DNA from: Litchfieldia alkalitelluris
GTDB lineage: Bacteria > Bacillota > Bacilli > Bacillales > Bacillaceae_L
Reading direction: 5' to 3'
NCBI RefSeq assembly: GCF_002019645.1
Contig: NZ_KV917374.1
Location: 1,748,696-1,812,695, forward strand
Length of the DNA: 64,000 nt
This document shows, piece after piece, positions 1-8,989 of the stretch. A program made the position numbers and the translations under genes. Each line of letters begins with the position of its first letter. Position 1 is the stretch's first letter. The notes below the pieces were generated by a model. The model saw only the letters and a program-made list of their open reading frames with translations. It searched no databases and had not been told where the DNA came from.

Positions 1-120
1 AATCGTACAAAACGACTGTTAAATAAGGTCATAATCGTATCTCCCACTATTTTTTAAATTTTCTATAAATCTATCATATTTGTTCTAAAATTAAAACGCA
101 ATCCTAGGAGGCTAAATCAA

Positions 121-2169
121 ATGAAAAAATCACTAGTTAATCAAACGATTCAGCTTGGTGTTTGTTATTACCCAGAGCACTGGAATGAAGAGCTTTGGGA
201 GGATGATTTTAAACGAATGAAGGACCTTAATTTCTCAGTTGTGAGGATGGCTGAATTTGCATGGTCTATTTTCGAACCTGAGGAAGCTCAATTTAGCTTT
301 GAATTCTTTGACCGGGTGCTAGATCTAGCTCATCAATATGGATTAAAAGTAGTTTTAGGTACACCAACAGCTACACCGCCAGCCTGGCTTACATATAAAT
401 ATCCTGAGGTACTGAATGTTTCGCAGGAAGGTGTTCAATATCAGCATGGTCAGCGCCGTCATTATAACTATAATTCTCCAATCTATCAGGAACTATCTGC
501 GAGAATTGTTGAGAAAATGGCAGAGCATTATAAGAGTCATCCGGCAGTCATTGGTTGGCAGATTGATAATGAATTAAATTGTGAAATCAATGTTTTTTAC
601 TCAGAAGCAGATCATACGGCTTTTCGTTCTTGGGTAAAAAATAAATATGATAGTCTTGAAAAACTAAATCAAGCATGGGGTACGGTGTTCTGGAATCAAA
701 CGTATACAGAGTGGGAACAGGTCCATTTAACAAGGCCGACTGTCAGTGATTCACCGAACCCTCATCAAGCTCTTGATGAAAAACGCTTCATCTCAGATAG
801 TGCAATCTCTTACGCAGAGCTTCAGGAAAAAATTATCCGAAAGCATGTGGGCGATAAGCAGTGGGTAACAACAAATGGTCTTTTTGGTCATTTAGATAAT
901 CATAAAATGACAGATGAGCTATTAGACTTTTTTGCTTATGATTCTTATCCGAATTTCAGCACGATCTATCCTGATACAGGTGAAAAACCGTTACTGGACC
1001 GAAAGTGGAGCTGGAACTTAAGTACCGTTCGTAGTATTTCACCTAATTTTGCGGTGTTTGAACAGCAATCTGGCCCTGGTGGGTGGGTGAATCGAATGGA
1101 GCAGCCATCTCCAAAGCCAGGTCAAATGAGATTGTGGACATATCAATCGATTGCCAATGGTGCAGATATGGTGTTGTATTTCAGATGGAGAACAGCAACA
1201 ATGGGAACGGAAATTTACTGGCATGGACTAAATGATTACCACAATCAGCCAAACCGACGTATAAAGGAAGTCTCTCAGATTAGCGAGGAATTACAAAAAA
1301 TTGGGGAGAAAATTGCAGGATCTACCTATAAAGCGGAAGTCGCAATCTTGAAAGATTATGAGAATGAATGGGACGGGGAATTAGATCTTTGGCATGGGCC
1401 ACTTGAACAAAAAAGTGTGATGGCATGGTTTAAAGCGCTTCAATACAACCATGTTCCAGTGGATGCTTTTTATTTGAGTCAGGATACAAGCATAAACGAC
1501 CTGGAAGGCTATAAAGTCCTTATTTATCCACACCCAACAATTTTAACGGAAGAAACAGCAAGTTTGTTACAAGAATTTGCAGAACAAGGCGGGACCGTGA
1601 TTTTTGGCTGCCGCACAGGCTACAAAAACCTAGATGGACAGTGCTATATGAAACCATTCCCAGGACCAGTCTCCTCACTTTGTGGGGTAACAGTTGAAGA
1701 CTTTTCATTAGTTGGTCCATATGAGAATGCACCAAGTATACAGATGGATGGGGAGCAACTTTCAGCTGATAGCTTTATTGAAGCATTAAAGGTGGAAAGT
1801 GAAGAAGCTGAAGTGATTGCAAGATTTGCGGAAGGATACATGAGCGAAAAGCCTGTTCTTGTGAAAAATCCTGTTGGAAAAGGTGCTAGCTATTATTATG
1901 GTAGTACATTTACACTTGGAACGGCGGAAAAACTCCTATCACTGTTAAACATATCAACGCCAATAGATTGGGTAAAAGCACCAGAAGCTGTTGAAATTGC
2001 GATCCGTAAAAAAGAAAACAACCAACCATTTGTGTTTTTATTAAATTATTCGAATCAAGAACAGGAAATCACCCTGTTACAAGAAGCAACAAATATGTTA
2101 ACAGGTGACAGAGTTTCAGGTTCGGTGGTAATGGAGGCGTATGGTGTGATGGTGTTGGAGGGGAAATAA
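121..2169 (+). CDS. GH42 beta-galactosidase (zinc-less type)
   Basis: Predicted cytosolic glycoside hydrolase family 42 enzyme that removes terminal beta-galactosyl (or alpha-L-arabinopyranosyl) residues from imported oligosaccharides. The N-terminal TIM barrel opens with GVCYYPEHW; the acid/base Glu is about residue 151 in WQIDNELN and the nucleophile Glu about residue 314 in FAVFEQQSG. A trimerisation domain with a glutamine-amidotransferase-like fold and a short C-terminal beta domain follow, and 682 aa is the usual GH42 length. The cysteine cluster that binds structural zinc in many GH42 proteins is absent, unlike the second GH42 at 28694. The ATG has a strong AGGAGG eight to nine bases upstream, and no signal peptide is visible. 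No transporter lies directly downstream, so its operon may start before the window. Substrate not determinable from sequence alone. Confidence 0.93.
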   Translation: MKKSLVNQTIQLGVCYYPEHWNEELWEDDFKRMKDLNFSVVRMAEFAWSIFEPEEAQFSFEFFDRVLDLAHQYGLKVVLGTPTATPPAWLTYKYPEVLNVSQEGVQYQHGQRRHYNYNSPIYQELSARIVEKMAEHYKSHPAVIGWQIDNELNCEINVFYSEADHTAFRSWVKNKYDSLEKLNQAWGTVFWNQTYTEWEQVHLTRPTVSDSPNPHQALDEKRFISDSAISYAELQEKIIRKHVGDKQWVTTNGLFGHLDNHKMTDELLDFFAYDSYPNFSTIYPDTGEKPLLDRKWSWNLSTVRSISPNFAVFEQQSGPGGWVNRMEQPSPKPGQMRLWTYQSIANGADMVLYFRWRTATMGTEIYWHGLNDYHNQPNRRIKEVSQISEELQKIGEKIAGSTYKAEVAILKDYENEWDGELDLWHGPLEQKSVMAWFKALQYNHVPVDAFYLSQDTSINDLEGYKVLIYPHPTILTEETASLLQEFAEQGGTVIFGCRTGYKNLDGQCYMKPFPGPVSSLCGVTVEDFSLVGPYENAPSIQMDGEQLSADSFIEALKVESEEAEVIARFAEGYMSEKPVLVKNPVGKGASYYYGSTFTLGTAEKLLSLLNISTPIDWVKAPEAVEIAIRKKENNQPFVFLLNYSNQEQEITLLQEATNMLTGDRVSGSVVMEAYGVMVLEGK

Positions 2170-2175
2170 GGAAAT

Positions 2176-2203
2176 TAGGGCCGAACCTTTTGGGGAGGCC
2201 CTA
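2176..2203 (+). terminator. Hairpin after the GH42 gene, weak terminator
   Basis: Inverted repeat TAGGGCC / GGCCCTA with an inner CC-tttt-GG pairing, seven bases after the GH42 stop codon. It lacks a clean T-run, so it may act as a 3' stabiliser rather than an intrinsic terminator. A similar hairpin occurs at 50997-51033. Confidence 0.5.
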
Positions 2204-2306
2204 TTAAGTATTACACTAAATTAATTAAAGATATGTGCCATAATTGCATTAAAATGGAATTATCCAGATATATAATTTAAATTGCTAAAAACATGGAGGA
2301 ATAGAA

Positions 2307-3032
2307 GTGAGTAGTTACCAAAAAGAAATTGTGAAGATTAAACACCTTGGGAGAGAAATTTATACCGTCTCTTACATGCCTAATAGTAAGGAAAAGTGTC
2401 CTGTCGTCATTTTCAGCCACGGTTTTAATGGAACCAACGTAGATTTTGCTATGAATAGTGACTATTTGGCAAAAAATGGGGTGGGTGCAATCTGCTTCGA
2501 TTTTTGTGGTGGCTCCGTCCATTCAAAGAGTGACCTTGAGACGAATGAAATGTCTATTTTTACTGAAAAAGAAGATCTATGTGCTGTTGTTGAAACCATA
2601 AAAAACTGGGAGTATGTTGATCCTGACAATATCTTTTTATTTGGAGGAAGTCAAGGTGGATTAGTGTCAGCATTAGTAGCTGATGAATATGCAGAGGAAA
2701 TAAAAGGACTGTTATTGCTGTATCCAGCGCTATGTATAGCAGATGACTGGAATAAAAGGTTTCCAACACTTGCGAGTATCCCTGATTCACTTGAGGTATG
2801 GGGAGTTCTGTTGGGGAAAATATATTTTGAATATATTCATAATTTTAATGTGTTCGACCATATTGGGAAATTCAATAAAAATGTGTTGATTTTTCATGGC
2901 GATCAGGATGAAATTGTAACACTTGAATATGGGAAGAAAGCTGAAATGGTATATCCTCATGCTAGAATTGAAGTTTTTCCAGGAGAAGGTCACGGTTTTT
3001 CAGAAGAGAGTAAAAAAAAGTCGCTGAGATGA
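2307..3032 (+). CDS. Alpha/beta hydrolase (esterase/peptidase-like), 3' frameshift
   Basis: Serine hydrolase of the alpha/beta fold, probably a cytosolic esterase or acyl-peptidase-like enzyme. Visible are the oxyanion-hole segment FSHGFNG (about residues 36-42), the nucleophile elbow GGSQGG with Ser115, an acidic residue in FHGDQDEIV (D199 or D201) and the catalytic His in GEGHGF (about 229). The GTG start sits seven bases after GGAGG. The reading frame ends abruptly at 3032 just after a run of eight A residues (3012-3019). One additional A would join it to a frame reading AEMTYEFVKANIQLK with a stop at 3070, which is the C-terminal helix expected for this fold. Either a homopolymer sequencing error or a genuine slippage/indel is likely. 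Substrate unknown. Confidence 0.8.
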   Translation: MSSYQKEIVKIKHLGREIYTVSYMPNSKEKCPVVIFSHGFNGTNVDFAMNSDYLAKNGVGAICFDFCGGSVHSKSDLETNEMSIFTEKEDLCAVVETIKNWEYVDPDNIFLFGGSQGGLVSALVADEYAEEIKGLLLLYPALCIADDWNKRFPTLASIPDSLEVWGVLLGKIYFEYIHNFNVFDHIGKFNKNVLIFHGDQDEIVTLEYGKKAEMVYPHARIEVFPGEGHGFSEESKKKSLR

Positions 3033-3070
3033 CATATGAATTTGTAAAAGCAAATATTCAGTTGAAGTAG

Positions 3071-3126
3071 GTGCGCCAGTCCCCTTATTCGTTACAGTTT
3101 TAATGAATTAGGGAACTGGCACTTTC
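3071..3126 (+). terminator. Probable terminator after the hydrolase
   Basis: Imperfect stem between GTGCgCCAGTCCCC (3071-3084) and GGGaACTGGCAC (3111-3122), followed by a short T-containing tract. It begins directly after the frameshift-restored stop codon at 3070, which supports that longer reading of the hydrolase. Confidence 0.5.
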
Positions 3127-3309
3127 ATCGAATTTAGATTACCACTTGTTCTGTCTCAGCATAAGTACATAAAGAACGAATAAAATGAGGATTGCTATTT
3201 TACCGAAATAGACAATGATTCTATAGATAACCAAGTCATTAGTAGGGTATAATTAAATAGTTATAATCTTAAGAAAATTAGTGAGGGTAAATTAAATGGT
3301 AGTGCATTT

Positions 3310-3736
3310 ATGAGTAAACCAAAGTAATCTTCATGTAACTAGTGATATTGATGCCTTCATACGGATGGAACGAGAGGATCATAAGGTCCGTAGTGTTTTA
3401 GCAAAATACTCAGTGAGTAGTAGTATCGAAGGAGTTATGGAGCTTCCACCGATGGAGGATATCCTAGAGGAGTTCGAACGTTTAAATGTTGTATTTAATC
3501 ATTTAGAGGTCTATTTGCCATCAACAGAGCATTTAATTCTTTCTAAAGTGTTTACAACTCGGCAAACAGAGAAAGATACCGAGGATCTATTAAAATCTGG
3601 AATTCTTGGCAAAGCTAATATAAAAAAGTTGAAAAATCTGTAAGATGAGTACGTGGGGTATACAGTATTACCGAGAAGTCGCTACAACGAATTAGATGAC
3701 TTACTAGAAAAATGGGAGGAAATGAAAGGAGGATAA
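3310..3736 (+). pseudogene. Decayed small gene of unknown function
   Basis: A 92-codon open frame (3365-3643) is part of a longer broken gene. Immediately after its TAA at 3641 the same frame continues with DEYVGYTVLPRSRYNELDDL and on to a stop at 3734, five bases before the next gene. Upstream, the frame extends back without an acceptable start to about 3320, where the ATG at 3310 (MSKPK) could be joined by a one-base shift. The simplest reading is one ancestral protein of about 140 aa with a frameshift near its start and one nonsense codon. The protein is charged and helical and I do not recognise the family. A GTGAGGG ribosome-site-like sequence precedes the ATG region. It was probably cotranscribed with the gene at 3741. 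Confidence 0.55.
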
Positions 3737-3740
3737 GGCG

Positions 3741-4238
3741 ATGAAACATCGTGTAAAAGAAGATTTCTTTAATCGGGTTGAACAAGAACAAAGATATTTA
3801 GCGTACGGGGATTATTCTTTTGAGGAGTTGTTAAAAAAGAGCTTAAAAGACCGCCGAGTGAGAAATGTATTTGTTTTTTATGTGCTTTCGAAACAAGAAT
3901 ATTATCAAAAATTTATGCTTTTAGCAGAGCATAAGCACACGGTTCAGCGGCTAAGGTCTTCGCTTTATAAAGCTCTCTTAGAAGCAGAAAAGGATAGAGT
4001 TTACCAACCAAAAGTACGAAAATTAGCTCGGGAGTTACGTTATAAATACTTCAGTCGGTCACAAGTTGTAACATTTACCCAACGAAGGAACTATGACGAA
4101 TCAAAAGAGATGGAAAAATTTTTTGTATCGGTAGCTAATCATATAGTGAACGAAAAAGAAGATGACTCGGAAAAAGAAGCCTATGTTGCCGAGCGAATGA
4201 AAGACATTGACTTTGACAATTTATTTATTAGTCGATAG
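3741..4238 (+). CDS. Hypothetical charged protein, 165 aa
   Basis: Not recognised. It is a soluble, highly charged, mostly alpha-helical protein (many K/R/E) with no signal peptide or membrane segment and no obvious catalytic motif. Its ATG follows AAAGGAGG by six to seven bases, and this ribosome site lies within the end of the decayed gene upstream, so the two were probably an operon. A strong terminator follows immediately. The pairing of a small decayed gene with a basic helical partner could be a phage- or plasmid-derived remnant, but nothing in the sequence proves that. Confidence 0.65.
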   Translation: MKHRVKEDFFNRVEQEQRYLAYGDYSFEELLKKSLKDRRVRNVFVFYVLSKQEYYQKFMLLAEHKHTVQRLRSSLYKALLEAEKDRVYQPKVRKLARELRYKYFSRSQVVTFTQRRNYDESKEMEKFFVSVANHIVNEKEDDSEKEAYVAERMKDIDFDNLFISR

Positions 4239-4239
4239 G

Positions 4240-4278
4240 AATACACCCTTTAGAATAATACAGAGGGTGTATTTTTTG
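4240..4278 (+). terminator. Rho-independent terminator
   Basis: AATACACCCT and AGGGTGTATT form a ten-base stem with a 13-base loop, followed by a T-run. It starts two bases after the preceding stop codon. Confidence 0.9.
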
Positions 4279-4535
4279 TGAATTCAACTTCTGAAACTAT
4301 ATTGGTATATTCGGATTCTGAGGAGGCCGGCCGATGGTGGTGGGCATACTGGTTGGAGTGGGGATGGATTATCAATATGTGGGATATCTTCTTATTATAA
4401 AATTTTTTGTTATAGTAAAAATATAATCAATTTAGAGAATATGGAGTAATGCAACGGTAGTTTTTCAAATAAGTTAAATGTTATTGGCTCTGTGATCATT
4501 TAAATCCAAATTTTAAATAAAAGGTTGTGTTTTAC

Positions 4536-7493
4536 ATGAAAGATTTAAAAGAGATTTGGAAGATAGGTAGTTTAGTAAAAGACCAAAATAATGACGGAGT
4601 CCCAGATGCTAGCAATGTTTCAATTCAGCTAACAGAGGATGTTAAAGCAATTGGTCTGATTGACTTTGCTGCAAGAATAGGGTTTGAAACAACTGCTATT
4701 TCCTTTGACTTTTTCAATCAAGAGAATACATGTGATTGGCTCATTTCCTTTGAAAAGTCTGAGGAGGAAACAGCATGTGTTGTAAAACCAGAAGGGCTTC
4801 TCTTTGTTTATAAAAATGAGGGTGAACTTAATCGGTTATTACAATATATGGCACATCACTGGCCAAGTGATTTCCCAACTAGTGACCCTGTGATCAAATT
4901 AAGTTATCAATCAGGGGAATTCTCTGTCTTTACAGGGACAGAAGTTTTTCCATTATCCGTCCCGAAGGATACTACGGCTAAGAAAGAGTACCTACATATC
5001 CAATCATTATCAGATTTTTGGAATGGAATTGGATTTCTCAATGTAGACGAAGCCTCTCCTTTTAATGAGACAAATGTCAGCTTTGAGTTTTTACAGCCTT
5101 GCTCTAATGAACTTTTACAAGAAGCTTGTTATCTAGCCGCACGAATTGGGATGATGTCGACATCACTTCATTTCCCACTCACCGATCGGAAAGAGCTGAG
5201 TGGAATCACATTTCAATTTGATGGTGAAGAGGAAGGGATTTTCTTTGACCCTGAATCTCAAATTCTTCAGTTCAAAGGAAATCAAGCGGTTGGCTATTTT
5301 GCGAGAGCGACCCATTTCTCAGAAGGTGGAAGCTATCTTTCATGGGAAAAAGAGAAAGTGATTCAGCCTGTCATAGATGAAGAACCGATGCTTCATCTAA
5401 CATGGGAGGATCAGGGAGAAAAAGAAAGAGTGTTAGAGCTTTGTCAGCTACAAGCGAGTATGTGGCAGGAAGAAGACCAGCTAGATATTGAAATTTTTTT
5501 ATCAGAACCTAAAGATGTTCGTCAAGAAGTAAACCAACAGCTCAAAAGCTTGTTTCCGAAGTGTCGCTCGGTTAAGGTTCGCTCTGCGTTCAAACCAGCT
5601 TATTGCTGGATTGAAGAAGACATCGTTCCTTTATTAAAGGACGAAGAAATAGGTAAAATTGTGATTGAATGTATAGAAGATTCACTTCCAGGACTTGAAC
5701 TGCCAATCAGGTGGATTCAAGAACTGTATCCAATTGATCTTCTTTTAGAACGTGAGCTTAACATCTCAGCTGAAGATGTTGAATTTACATTAGTAGAAAA
5801 CTCACAATCTACCTATAGTTTTATCGCGTATAACAGCTCAGGAGAAGTGTTGCTAGAAGAGAGGCTTACAGTTCCAGTAGCTGAATATGAGTATGTTGAA
5901 AAAGGAAAAAAGGTGTACCCAACAACAGGTCAATTGAAGATTAGTCGTCTTGGTAAGACTTTGTTTGAAGAAATTCTCATGACAGACCGTGAACGATTTT
6001 ATCAGTATTATCAGCAGGAAGTGCTTGAGTTACTGTATTCAAAGATTGAAAGAAAAGAGGAAGGACAAGGCTTTACAATGCCTCTATTCGACCGGATTGA
6101 GGTGTCGGTCACGATGAGTGAGGAGGAAAAGAAACTAGATTTAGATGAAGAACGAATTTCCTCCATGGAAGCATTACACGAAGATGTCTATTTTAATACA
6201 CTCGACTTTTTTATGCAAAAGGGAGAAGAAGAAAAGGGTAAGGGTTTCACTGCTCCTGGGGGAGTCCATCCATATATGAGGGCTGTAAAGCATGCAAAGC
6301 CTTTCGCTGAAATCATTGCATATCCTTGGAAGCCAAGAGTTAAGGAAAAGTGGGTGACTGAACAAATCACATTTTCACAGTACGGCCAGCCTGCTTTTGC
6401 TTTGGTAAAGGAAATACATTCCGGTAAAACAGCGACTATACCTATTACTCTACCTGTTCAAAAGAAAAGTGTAAGTAATTTTCATATTAGAGAGTGGTAC
6501 CCTTCTGTGTCCTACCGAGGGAAAAAGCTACAAGTGTTAGAGGTGACGGCTGAAATCAATGAAGAGTTTTATTCTCCATTAAAGCTTACAGCTTATAAAC
6601 CAACGATTTTTATCGAAGCAGGGCATCATGCTAATGAAGTGTCTAGTACTCCAGCGATCCTTCAACTAATAACTGAGTTTATGAGTGAGAAAAAGGAGAT
6701 TTTACAGAAGGTAAATTTAGTCGTGTTACCAATCGCCAATCCCGATGGGTTAGCGCTACATCAAAGGATGGCTGCGGATAACCCAGAATGGAAGCATCAT
6801 GCGGCTCGATATAATGCCGTCGGACTAGAACACCGTAATGTTCTCTATCAAGACACGGAATTTGGAGAAGCTGACGTAATTCCTGCCATCATGAAAAAAT
6901 GGGCACCTGATGTGATCATTGATGATCATGGGATCCCTTCACATGAATGGGTTCAGCCTTTTGCTGGTTATAATAGTCCTCCAAGATTTCCGGTTTCCTA
7001 TTGGATGCCAAATGCTTTAATCTATGGAATTGGCCGCGAGCTCCAAGGAGAGGCTGGGGCCTTACATGTGGAAAATTTACAGACGATTATTAAAAGTGTT
7101 CAAAATAAATTAGCGGGTACTGATATTGAAGAGAAAAACAAGTACTGGATGAAACGATATAAAAAATATGGTCATCAATGGCTCCCAGAGGTGTTTCCAC
7201 TTGAAAACCATGAAAATCTAATTTTTTATACCTGGAAAACAGAGCCTAGTCCGGCTTCAACAAGTGCTGTTGCCAGATACCCAGAGTGGGTCGCTGCTGA
7301 CATTATCTCTGAGGCAGCAGATGAAACAGTGTATGGAGAGGTTTTACAAGACTGTATACGTGGACATCAGTTATTTGATCTCGCTATTATGGAAACAATG
7401 ATTCAACATCCACAGGAAATTAAACATGTGGTTACTGAGGAAAAACGAGAAGTGTATCGGGATAGGCCAATTCAGTTGAATGAGGTGGAATGA
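4536..7493 (+). CDS. Large M14-type zinc carboxypeptidase family protein
   Basis: About 985 aa. The C-terminal third resembles peptidase family M14: AGHHANEVS contains the HxxE zinc motif (His about 701, Glu about 704, numbered from the upstream GTG at 4527), a candidate third ligand lies in DDHGIPSHEW (about 801-808), and a candidate catalytic Glu in YTWKTEPS (about 906). Residues 1-600 are unusual: an EF-hand-like DQNNDGVPD stands near the start, and two related blocks around AARIG (near residues 45 and 205) suggest an internal duplication. No signal peptide is visible, so action is probably cytosolic. ATG 4536 is preferred to GTG 4527 because AAGG at 4521-4524 is too close to the GTG. Monocistronic, with terminators on both sides. 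Substrate unknown: peptide, amide or cell-wall-derived ligand. Confidence 0.75.
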   Translation: MKDLKEIWKIGSLVKDQNNDGVPDASNVSIQLTEDVKAIGLIDFAARIGFETTAISFDFFNQENTCDWLISFEKSEEETACVVKPEGLLFVYKNEGELNRLLQYMAHHWPSDFPTSDPVIKLSYQSGEFSVFTGTEVFPLSVPKDTTAKKEYLHIQSLSDFWNGIGFLNVDEASPFNETNVSFEFLQPCSNELLQEACYLAARIGMMSTSLHFPLTDRKELSGITFQFDGEEEGIFFDPESQILQFKGNQAVGYFARATHFSEGGSYLSWEKEKVIQPVIDEEPMLHLTWEDQGEKERVLELCQLQASMWQEEDQLDIEIFLSEPKDVRQEVNQQLKSLFPKCRSVKVRSAFKPAYCWIEEDIVPLLKDEEIGKIVIECIEDSLPGLELPIRWIQELYPIDLLLERELNISAEDVEFTLVENSQSTYSFIAYNSSGEVLLEERLTVPVAEYEYVEKGKKVYPTTGQLKISRLGKTLFEEILMTDRERFYQYYQQEVLELLYSKIERKEEGQGFTMPLFDRIEVSVTMSEEEKKLDLDEERISSMEALHEDVYFNTLDFFMQKGEEEKGKGFTAPGGVHPYMRAVKHAKPFAEIIAYPWKPRVKEKWVTEQITFSQYGQPAFALVKEIHSGKTATIPITLPVQKKSVSNFHIREWYPSVSYRGKKLQVLEVTAEINEEFYSPLKLTAYKPTIFIEAGHHANEVSSTPAILQLITEFMSEKKEILQKVNLVVLPIANPDGLALHQRMAADNPEWKHHAARYNAVGLEHRNVLYQDTEFGEADVIPAIMKKWAPDVIIDDHGIPSHEWVQPFAGYNSPPRFPVSYWMPNALIYGIGRELQGEAGALHVENLQTIIKSVQNKLAGTDIEEKNKYWMKRYKKYGHQWLPEVFPLENHENLIFYTWKTEPSPASTSAVARYPEWVAADIISEAADETVYGEVLQDCIRGHQLFDLAIMETMIQHPQEIKHVVTEEKREVYRDRPIQLNEVE

Positions 7494-7584
7494 AATTCTT
7501 TGAAATAGGGTCATGTAATTGAACATAAAGCTGTCGCATTATCTAACTGAAGAATTCAGATGATCCTTAAATAACAAATCACAA

Positions 7585-7613
7585 AGGGACTCCATAGTTA
7601 TGATGGAGTCCCT
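7585..7613. terminator. Bidirectional terminator between convergent genes
   Basis: Perfect 11-base stem AGGGACTCCAT / ATGGAGTCCCT with a seven-base loop, lying between the M14 gene and the convergent glcF. Confidence 0.85.
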
Positions 7614-7618
7614 ATACA

Positions 7619-8989
7619 TTAAACACTTATTTTGGACTGCTCATTAATATCAGTCAACTCTTCCTTTGTCAGAGCGGTTTCATATGCTTCCAACAGCAAA
7701 TCTACGATATGAACAGCTTTCATTTTTTTAGACAATCCCTCTTTTTCAATCCCTAGCTTCATTTGAAGTAGGCATCCTGGATTGGTTGTAACAACGGTTG
7801 TTGCACCTGTAGCGGTTGTGTGTTTCATTTTGTAATCTAATATTTTCATAGACATATCTGATTGAATAATATTATAAATTCCTGCTGAGCCACAGCAACG
7901 GTCTGCGTCCTTCATTTCAACAAAATGAGATCCATTGATAGATTCTAACAATAGTCTAGGTTCTGTATAAGTCTTTTGACCATTTCTGAGGTGACAAGAA
8001 TCTTGATAGGTGATGATTTGACCAATAATATGAAGCGGTTTTTTGTGAAAATCAAGCTCTACAAGAATTCGTGTGATGTCTTTTATCTTTTCAGATAATT
8101 GTTTTGCCCGATCTGTCCATGCTGGATCATCTTTAAGTAAAAAATGGTAGTCTACTAGAAATGACCCACAGCCTCCAGCATTCGTAATAATATAATCGAC
8201 ATTAGCATCTTCAAAGGCCTGAATATTTCGTTTTGCCATTTCCTTTGCTTGATTCTTTTCTCCACTATGACCCTGAAGAGCACCACAGCATGCTTGATTT
8301 TCTGGTATGACAATTTCACATCCAGCATATTGGAGGAGTTTTGTTGTAGCACCATTCGTTTTAAGGAAAAGAGTATCCATTAAGCACCCAGAAAAGAAGG
8401 CTACTCTTTTTTTCTTTTGACCAACCGGCTCAAAATGACGTGGTCTGTTTTTCATTTCACTTTTACTCGGGACGTCAGGTAAAACCTTTTCCATGTAGGC
8501 AAGATGCTCCGGTAAAAGATTCATGATTCCACTTTTTCGAGTGAGTGATCTAAGGCCTGACTTTTGGTAAAAACCTAATAAACTAGTCATTGTAATCATT
8601 CTGTTTTGGTAGGGAAACAGCCCTTTTAATGTCGTTCTTCTGATAAATCTTGTGGAGATTGATAGTTTTTCATTTTGATAGATAATATCCCTAGCCTGCT
8701 CTAACAAATGGCCGTAGTTCACACCAGATGGGCAGACAGGTTCACATGCACGGCATCCTAGACACATATCCAGTGACTTTTTGACATCTTCGTCTGGTTC
8801 AATGTCTCCATCAACAACAGCCTTCATTAATGCGATTCTTCCTCGTGGAGAATGGACCTCATCACTGGTTTCTAGGTAAGTTGGACAACTTGGCAAACAG
8901 AAACCGCATCGCATACAATTCAGCAATTCATCATAATCCATTTTTTCTTGAAATTCTTTTTGTATTTTACTTCTTTGTTCTATATTCAT
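7619..8989 (-). CDS. glcF: Glycolate oxidase iron-sulfur subunit GlcF
   Basis: Electron-transfer subunit that passes electrons from the FAD subunit GlcD to the respiratory chain during oxidation of glycolate (or a related 2-hydroxy acid) to glyoxylate. Two 4Fe-4S ferredoxin motifs are visible near the N-terminus, CMRCGFCLPSCP and CLGCRACEPVCP. Two CCG-type cysteine motifs follow, CCGALQG and CCGSAG, typical of the GlcF/heterodisulfide-reductase subunit B domain. Its 456 aa is normal for the family. The start overlaps the glcD stop by four bases (ATGA), which indicates translational coupling. There is no GlcE-like subunit, as is usual in Bacillus. The protein should be membrane-associated through its partner but has no transmembrane helix. 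Confidence 0.93.
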   Translation of the reverse strand: MNIEQRSKIQKEFQEKMDYDELLNCMRCGFCLPSCPTYLETSDEVHSPRGRIALMKAVVDGDIEPDEDVKKSLDMCLGCRACEPVCPSGVNYGHLLEQARDIIYQNEKLSISTRFIRRTTLKGLFPYQNRMITMTSLLGFYQKSGLRSLTRKSGIMNLLPEHLAYMEKVLPDVPSKSEMKNRPRHFEPVGQKKKRVAFFSGCLMDTLFLKTNGATTKLLQYAGCEIVIPENQACCGALQGHSGEKNQAKEMAKRNIQAFEDANVDYIITNAGGCGSFLVDYHFLLKDDPAWTDRAKQLSEKIKDITRILVELDFHKKPLHIIGQIITYQDSCHLRNGQKTYTEPRLLLESINGSHFVEMKDADRCCGSAGIYNIIQSDMSMKILDYKMKHTTATGATTVVTTNPGCLLQMKLGIEKEGLSKKMKAVHIVDLLLEAYETALTKEELTDINEQSKISV

